A stretch of DNA of 10,699 nucleotides, from positions 1 through 10,699 of the forward strand of contig CBDVCD010000105.1 of NCBI GenBank assembly GCA_965372385.1, in the 5' to 3' direction. Made by a program: the position numbers and the translations under genes. This document shows, in pieces, positions 7,505-10,699 of the stretch (positions within the stretch are counted from its first letter, which is position 1; every line of letters begins with the position of its first letter). This DNA comes from JASJBU01 sp965372385 (GTDB taxonomy: Bacteria > Pseudomonadota > Gammaproteobacteria > Chromatiales > Chromatiaceae). Under the pieces are notes generated by a model. It was given only the letters and a program-made list of their open reading frames with translations. It searched no databases and was not told the DNA's origin.

Positions 7505-7738
7505 ATGAATATCGATCTTGCTGACGTCACCATCCATGTCGACGAGACCCTTGATTCCGCGGGTTTGTCACAACTGGATTCAGCCTTTCGCGAAAGGGAC
7601 GGCGTTGTCTCCGTCCATGTGGAAGAAAAACGCCCCCACCTCTTCGTACTGGAGTACAACCCGGAAAAGGTGAACAGCCAGGATCTGCTGAAGATCGTGA
7701 AATCCCAGGGAATGCATGCGGAACTGGTGGGGCTGTAG
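7505..7738 (+). CDS. Small HMA-like (ferredoxin-fold) protein lacking the CxxC metal site
   Basis: This 77-aa cytoplasmic protein has the size and beta-alpha-beta-beta-alpha-beta order of heavy-metal-associated domains. Strand 1 is DVTIHVDE, helix 1 is around 16-30 (LDSAGLSQLDSAFRERDG), VVSVHVEE and HLFVLEYNPEKV form the middle strands, LLKIVKSQGM is helix 2, and AELVGL is the last strand. VVSVHV followed by LEYNPEKVNSQDLL closely mimics the usual V.V...Y.P.......L pattern. There is no cysteine at all, so it cannot bind copper in the classical way. A strong AGGAG site and a likely own promoter support expression. The same kind of fold also serves in protein contacts and in DUF-type regulators. 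Its position between an orphan adaptor and an SQR-like enzyme suggests an accessory role, but the function is unknown. Confidence 0.8.
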   Translation: MNIDLADVTIHVDETLDSAGLSQLDSAFRERDGVVSVHVEEKRPHLFVLEYNPEKVNSQDLLKIVKSQGMHAELVGL

Positions 7739-7742
7739 TAGG

Positions 7743-7765
7743 TTTCCGTCCAGAAACGACGGAAA
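7743..7765 (+). terminator. Hairpin just after the HMA-like gene, possible terminator
   Basis: A perfect 8-bp inverted repeat, TTTCCGTC (7743-7750) and GACGGAAA (7758-7765), encloses a 7-nt loop and begins only a few bases after the small gene's stop codon. The position suits a terminator, but only ATTAGG follows on the plus strand and there is no T-run, so intrinsic termination may be weak. The stem could also stabilise the mRNA end. Confidence 0.45.
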
Positions 7766-7876
7766 TTAGGGCCAATCCTCTTCCCTACGGAATTTGGCAT
7801 TTCCCATATCGGTCGGATGTGCCAGCTGGTGCATCCGGGCAAACTCATCAGTACTGAGCACTTGAGAGAGCCACTC
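7766..7876 (-). pseudogene. Possible coding remnant on the minus strand (C-terminal fragment)
   Basis: Between the stop at 7877-7879 and the TAA at 7766-7768 a minus-strand frame reads about 36 residues of protein-like composition: it contains VLSTDEFARMHQLAHP (roughly 7861-7814) and then TDMGNAKFRREEDWP before the stop. A GTG at 7861-7859 could start a 31-aa peptide, but I see no ribosome site. The mix of charged, hydrophobic and aromatic residues looks more like real protein than random sequence. It may be the tail of a decayed gene or a tiny unannotated peptide. I do not recognise a family. Confidence 0.25.
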
Positions 7877-7903
7877 TCAGCCGATATGATCCCTCGCTTT
7901 AAT

Positions 7904-7948
7904 TTACACCACTGCATGCGGAGTGAATCGCCTGCTGAGGTGGTGTAA
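7904..7948. promoter_or_regulatory. Long-loop inverted repeat upstream of the SQR-like gene
   Basis: A perfect 9-bp inverted repeat, TTACACCAC (7904-7912) and GTGGTGTAA (7940-7948), flanks a 27-nt centre that contains the palindrome GCATGC. It lies 42 nt before the SQR-like ATG, where a dimeric regulator could bind or where an mRNA leader stem could form. No recognised operator consensus is matched. Confidence 0.4.
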
Positions 7949-7990
7949 CCATGACTGAAGTTACTTTATCCAAGCCAGGAGTACCAAGGC

Positions 7991-9118
7991 ATGAAGCGAG
8001 TCACCCTAATTGGCAGTGGGTTTGCTGCCCTGACGGCAATCAAAAACCTGCGGGCGAGCAACCAGGAACTGCAGATCACGGTTGTCAGCCCAAAGGCGGA
8101 ATTTCACTACCTGCCCGGCTCCATCTGGATACCCTCCGGCATCCGCGAACCGCAAGACCTCATCATTCCACTGGAGAATTTCTTCCGTCGCATGCGAGTT
8201 ACCCACCATGCAGCGGAGGCAACCGGCCTGTCCAACAATGGCCGTACCCTGCTCACCAGCACGGGGGAGATCGAGAATGATGGCCTGATCATCTGCTCCG
8301 GAGGCCGCTTTATCAAAAAGCTCCCCGGCATCGAACATGCCATCACACCCTGTGAAGGTATTGCCGCCGCCATGCAAATCCGCGAACGCCTCAAACAGCT
8401 GGAGGGCGGCACCATCGCCCTCGGCTTTGCCAGTAATCCGAAGGAGCCCAGTGCTATGCGCGGAGGGCCCATGTTCGAATTCCTGTTCAGCATCGACAAG
8501 CAGCTGCGTCTGGAAAAACGCCGGGACAAATTCAAGCTGATTTTTTTCACCCCAGCAGCAAATCCTGGCCAGCGGCTGGGTCCCAAGGCGGTCAAAGGGC
8601 TGGTCAGCGAGATGGCTAAGCGGGACATCGAAACCCACCTCGGGCACAAGATGAAGGAGTTCACCGCCACCGACGTGATCACCGAGGGTGGCGCCTTCCA
8701 CGCCGATCTGATCCTCTTCATGCCGGGCATGACAGGCAACCAGTGGTTCGACAATACCGAGCTGCCCCGTTCAGCGGGCGGACTGGTCAAAGCCGATGCT
8801 CAGTGCCGTGTCGAAGGTATGGAACAGGTCTACGTGGCCGGTGATTCGGGCAGTTTTCCCGGACCGGAGTGGATGCCGAAACAGGCCCACATGGCGGATC
8901 TGCAGGCGGCGGCGGCGGCGAAGAACCTGCTGGCCGAATTCGCGGGCGAGACACCCAGAGAGACCTATAAGGTGGAACTGGTCTGCATTATCGACAGTCA
9001 GACCTCAGGGATGCTGGTGGCACGTACCACTAAGCGCAATATCGTCATGCCGAACATGCGAATCTTCCACTGGATCAAACGGTTCTTTGAATGGTGGTAC
9101 CTGCGCCAATACCGCTGA
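7991..9118 (+). CDS. Sulfide:quinone oxidoreductase-like FAD flavoprotein
   Basis: This 375-aa enzyme belongs to the SQR/FCSD flavoprotein group. The N-terminal dinucleotide motif is VTLIGSGFAALTAI (residues 4-17). FHYLPGSIWIPSG (38-50) and the second FAD motif VYVAGDSG...MPKQAHMADLQ (280-305) fit SQR-like proteins. The C-terminus FHWIKRFFEWWYLRQYR (359-375) is an amphipathic, aromatic helix of the type that holds SQR to the inner membrane for quinone access. Cysteines are at 102, 121, 272 and 332. Cys332 in VCIIDSQTSGML corresponds well to the C-terminal redox cysteine, but at the usual ASCFGPAYE-like site the protein reads SAMRGGPMFEF, so that cysteine is absent. Activity on sulfide is thus uncertain. 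The start has AGGAG 9 nt upstream. A quinone-linked oxidoreductase is the safest call. Confidence 0.85.
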   Translation: MKRVTLIGSGFAALTAIKNLRASNQELQITVVSPKAEFHYLPGSIWIPSGIREPQDLIIPLENFFRRMRVTHHAAEATGLSNNGRTLLTSTGEIENDGLIICSGGRFIKKLPGIEHAITPCEGIAAAMQIRERLKQLEGGTIALGFASNPKEPSAMRGGPMFEFLFSIDKQLRLEKRRDKFKLIFFTPAANPGQRLGPKAVKGLVSEMAKRDIETHLGHKMKEFTATDVITEGGAFHADLILFMPGMTGNQWFDNTELPRSAGGLVKADAQCRVEGMEQVYVAGDSGSFPGPEWMPKQAHMADLQAAAAAKNLLAEFAGETPRETYKVELVCIIDSQTSGMLVARTTKRNIVMPNMRIFHWIKRFFEWWYLRQYR

Positions 9119-9121
9119 TGA

Positions 9122-9138
9122 GGGAATATTCGATTCCC
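9122..9138 (+). terminator. Short hairpin after the SQR-like gene
   Basis: GGGAAT (9122-9127) and ATTCCC (9133-9138) form a perfect 6-bp stem with a 5-nt loop 4 nt after the TGA stop. There is no T-run behind it, so termination is possible but not well supported. Confidence 0.3.
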
Positions 9139-9168
9139 AACTGAATAGGGGGATCGACCCTCTGCCTC

Positions 9169-9177
9169 AAAGGAGGT
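9169..9177 (+). promoter_or_regulatory. Strong orphan Shine-Dalgarno, AAAGGAGGT
   Basis: This sequence matches the 16S rRNA anti-Shine-Dalgarno almost fully, but no proper gene follows. The nearest ATGs (9191 and 9195) are 14 and 18 nt after the GGAGG, rather far. The ATG at 9195 would give a 14-aa peptide, MFTKQSLICSKLRH, that stops at 9237-9239, two bases before the TTG at 9242 of the diguanylate cyclase frame. The site can pair with CCTC at 9165-9168 in a small stem. It may serve a leader peptide, or may be a relic. Confidence 0.4.
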
Positions 9178-9241
9178 ATACCCATCATTGATGGATGTTC
9201 ACTAAACAGTCACTAATCTGTAGTAAACTCCGCCATTAGGT

Positions 9242-10465
9242 TTGAGACGGTATAATCACATCGTGGAGACTGGAAAAAGAATCAAATCGAGCGAGCTACT
9301 GAGCGAGATTTTCCTGCAGGAAGCGCAGAGAAGCGAGCGGTACGCCAACTACGCCAGAATATTATTTACCTTCCTCTATCTTCTGGTAGGTCTGGCTATC
9401 AGAAATGAAATACCCGTCCATTCCTTCAATACCATCCTGATCGCCGCACTGATCAACCTGATCTATGGCCTCCTGATCTTCTTCGAGCTCAGGAAAGAGA
9501 AACCCGCCCGCTGGATCAAATATCCCTCAGTCACCATCGATATCATCCTGCTCTCGGTGGTACTCTACTCATTCGGCAGCTATCGCACCTTCAAAACCGA
9601 GGCCTTTCTGCTCTATTACCTCTGGATCGGCTTGGCTACCCTACGATTCTCGCCCCGGCTTACCCTGTTTGCCGGCATACTCAGCCTCAGCCTCTATTTT
9701 GCCATTGCCTGCGTTGCCATCACTTCGGAAACCATCGAGCTGGGCTCGATCACCGAGGAATTCACCACGCCCATGGTGAGCCAGAGCAACATTGTATTGC
9801 GTCTGACATTCCTGGCTGTTTTTGTCGCCTTGGCCAGTTATGTCTCCTATATTTTTCGCAGCATCGCCTCCAAGGCCATCCGGGAAGATCTCCTGCAGGA
9901 GAAAAACGCCCGACTGACCCAGACCTTGCGCAAATTGCGCTCTACCCAAAAACAACTGGCAGCCAGGAACAGAGAGCTTGCCACCCTCTCTGAAATTGAT
10001 GCCCTGACCCAACTCTTCAACCGGCGAAAGATAGACCAGATCCTGGAAGATGCCTTGCGGGAGAACACCAATCCCTCCGGACCGCTGGCACTCATTCTGC
10101 TCGATATCGACCAGATCAAGTCACTCAATGATCAATTTGGACGGCAAGCCGGTGATAGAATCATCCGTAGCGTCGCGGATCAACTCAGGCTCACTGTCCG
10201 GGGAAATGACTGTATCGGACGCTGGGGGGGTGAAGAGTATCTCATCGTCTGCCCGGATACCGACCAGAACGCAGCACAGATCCTCAGCGAACGACTGAGA
10301 AAGGGGATCGAGATCCATGATTTCGGTATAACACGGGGTGTAACCTGCAGTTTTGGTGTTAGCATGCATCAAAAAGGAGAGACCGCCTCCACCTTGCTGA
10401 AACGCGCTGATGACGCCCTCTCTCACTCAAAAGAGCATGGCAGAAACCGAACGACCCTGTTTTAA
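9242..10465 (+). CDS. Membrane-bound GGDEF diguanylate cyclase
   Basis: This protein should make the second messenger c-di-GMP from two GTP. With the TTG at 9242 it has 407 aa. An N-terminal region with about five to six membrane segments (about 38-215) precedes a coiled-coil linker (about 218-250) and a GGDEF domain (about 250-407). Key motifs are DALTQLFNRR, LDIDQIKSLND with metal-binding Asp, the active-site variant GGEEY, and the RGND inhibitory site exactly five residues before it, so product feedback is expected. SFGVS follows. The membrane part is not a named sensor I recognise. The start is unclear: TTG 9242 has no good ribosome site, while an in-frame GTG at 9263 lies 7 nt after a perfect TATAAT and could start a leaderless message of 400 codons. 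No neighbouring EAL domain or effector is visible. Confidence 0.93.
   Translation: MRRYNHIVETGKRIKSSELLSEIFLQEAQRSERYANYARILFTFLYLLVGLAIRNEIPVHSFNTILIAALINLIYGLLIFFELRKEKPARWIKYPSVTIDIILLSVVLYSFGSYRTFKTEAFLLYYLWIGLATLRFSPRLTLFAGILSLSLYFAIACVAITSETIELGSITEEFTTPMVSQSNIVLRLTFLAVFVALASYVSYIFRSIASKAIREDLLQEKNARLTQTLRKLRSTQKQLAARNRELATLSEIDALTQLFNRRKIDQILEDALRENTNPSGPLALILLDIDQIKSLNDQFGRQAGDRIIRSVADQLRLTVRGNDCIGRWGGEEYLIVCPDTDQNAAQILSERLRKGIEIHDFGITRGVTCSFGVSMHQKGETASTLLKRADDALSHSKEHGRNRTTLF
9251..9256 (+). promoter_or_regulatory. Consensus -10 hexamer TATAAT inside the start region of the diguanylate cyclase
   Basis: A perfect TATAAT lies inside the reading frame that starts at TTG 9242. Transcription from it would begin near 9263, exactly at an in-frame GTG. 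No acceptable -35 element (17-nt spacing would place CTCCGC there) and no extended -10 TG are present, so the promoter is only suggestive. Confidence 0.3.
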
Positions 10466-10468
10466 AAT

Positions 10469-10638
10469 CCAAGTTTCGGGGTTCAAACGGAGAGCGGAGA
10501 GGGAGATAGCGTTTTAAGACACGCTGTTAATACAATCCCTGTACGCTCGACTGCGGCCTTCCATGGCCGCAGACGCTCTCAAAACGCTATCTCCCTCTCC
10601 GCTTGATATCTCATGAGTACCTGAACTCCGAAACTTGG
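10469..10638. repeat. Nested palindromic repeat element (170 nt), possible MITE-like or transcription-end element
   Basis: The outer arms are 17 nt: CCAAGTTTCGGGGTTCA at 10469-10485 pairs with TGAACTCCGAAACTTGG at 10622-10638, with one G-U type mismatch. The inner arms are 23 bp and perfectly complementary (10493-10515 with 10581-10603, a purine-rich AGCGGAGAGGGAGATAGC core). The centre holds an 8-bp hairpin CTGCGGCC (10551-10558) / GGCCGCAG (10565-10572) with a 6-nt loop, and a small TACA/TGTA stem at 10531-10543. The spacers are unequal (7 nt left, 18 nt right, the latter with the palindrome CTCATGAG). It begins 4 nt after the diguanylate cyclase stop. No target duplication and no coding capacity is seen. 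It could terminate transcription or be an interspersed element. Confidence 0.7.
10551..10572. repeat. Central GC-rich hairpin of the nested palindrome
   Basis: CTGCGGCC and GGCCGCAG form an 8-bp stem with loop TTCCAT. The flanks carry the same ACGCTC word in direct orientation on both sides (10543-10548 and 10573-10578), so this core may itself be an older repeat unit. Confidence 0.7.
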
Positions 10639-10699
10639 GTTAAACCTAGATTCTGCAGTTGACCGCTCCATTCTACTTTTAACGAGTTGAATTCATGTG
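10639..10699. other. Unassigned sequence at the right end of the window
   Basis: These 61 nt lie beyond the nested palindrome. There is TTGACC at 10659-10664, which resembles a -35 box, but no matching -10 at 16-18 nt. An ATG at 10695-10697 may be the start of a gene outside the window, though no good ribosome site precedes it. Nothing can be called here with confidence. Confidence 0.3.

Noticed and set aside
7483..7917. Minus-strand 144-codon frame over the HMA-like gene and the following gap
   Set aside because: It runs antisense through the well-supported 77-aa gene and has a composition rich in S, R and W. A different frame in the gap gave the more protein-like remnant.
7951..8280. Plus-strand 109-codon frame overlapping the start of the SQR-like gene
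   Set aside because: Proline- and histidine-rich shadow in another frame. The SQR-like frame has a ribosome site and a dinucleotide-binding motif.
9198..9226. Possible promoter TTCACT-N17-TAGTAA before the diguanylate cyclase
   Set aside because: Spacing is good, but the hexamers match the consensus at only four and three positions.
10639..10699. Possible insertion-sequence end at the right border
   Set aside because: The sequence gives no paired inverted repeat, transposase or target duplication within the window, so this stays an impression.

Overview
The window looks like chromosomal DNA from a gammaproteobacterium, probably one with sulfur or nitrogen respiratory metabolism. The reasons are a CCA-adding enzyme that keeps E. 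coli-like residue numbering in its catalytic core, a NarX/NarL-type two-component pair, a sulfide:quinone oxidoreductase-like flavoprotein and a rhodanese. The genus cannot be fixed from the sequence alone. No rRNA, tRNA, CRISPR array, transposase or phage gene is visible.

Left part (68-5835, minus strand). Five genes read leftward in a tight array: an Atm1/HMT1-type ABC exporter, a CCA tRNA nucleotidyltransferase, a NarX-like histidine kinase, a NarL-like response regulator and a one-domain rhodanese. ABC/CCA overlap by 4 nt (TTG start within the stop region), kinase/regulator overlap by 4 nt (ATGA), regulator and rhodanese are 5 nt apart, and CCA and kinase are 35 nt apart. One polycistronic unit is therefore plausible. 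It joins export of a glutathione-linked sulfur or metal species, tRNA 3'-end maturation, a redox-type sensor and sulfur transfer. The kinase lacks a periplasmic sensor and carries a cysteine-rich cytoplasmic GAF-like region. The CCA enzyme has lost the metal-binding signature of its HD domain.

Middle part (5836-7738, plus strand). After a 147-nt divergent intergenic region come a 118-aa stand-alone S24/LexA-like protein whose catalytic lysine seems to be arginine, an RND-type periplasmic adaptor lipoprotein with no pump gene beside it, and, behind its own probable promoter, a 77-aa HMA-like protein without the CxxC metal site.

Right part (7739-10699, plus strand). A 252-nt gap holds two inverted repeats and a possible coding remnant on the minus strand. 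It precedes an SQR-like flavoprotein with an amphipathic C-terminus that lacks one of the usual redox cysteines. A further gap with an orphan strong Shine-Dalgarno leads to a membrane GGDEF diguanylate cyclase with an intact inhibitory site, whose start is ambiguous and may be leaderless. Immediately behind its stop lies a 170-nt nested palindrome (17-bp outer arms, perfect 23-bp inner arms, central 8-bp hairpin) that looks like an interspersed repeat or MITE-like element.

I did not find a clear, complete new system. The strongest leads are the set of small or degenerate proteins (S24-like, HMA-like, SQR-like) around an orphan adaptor, and the nested palindrome.
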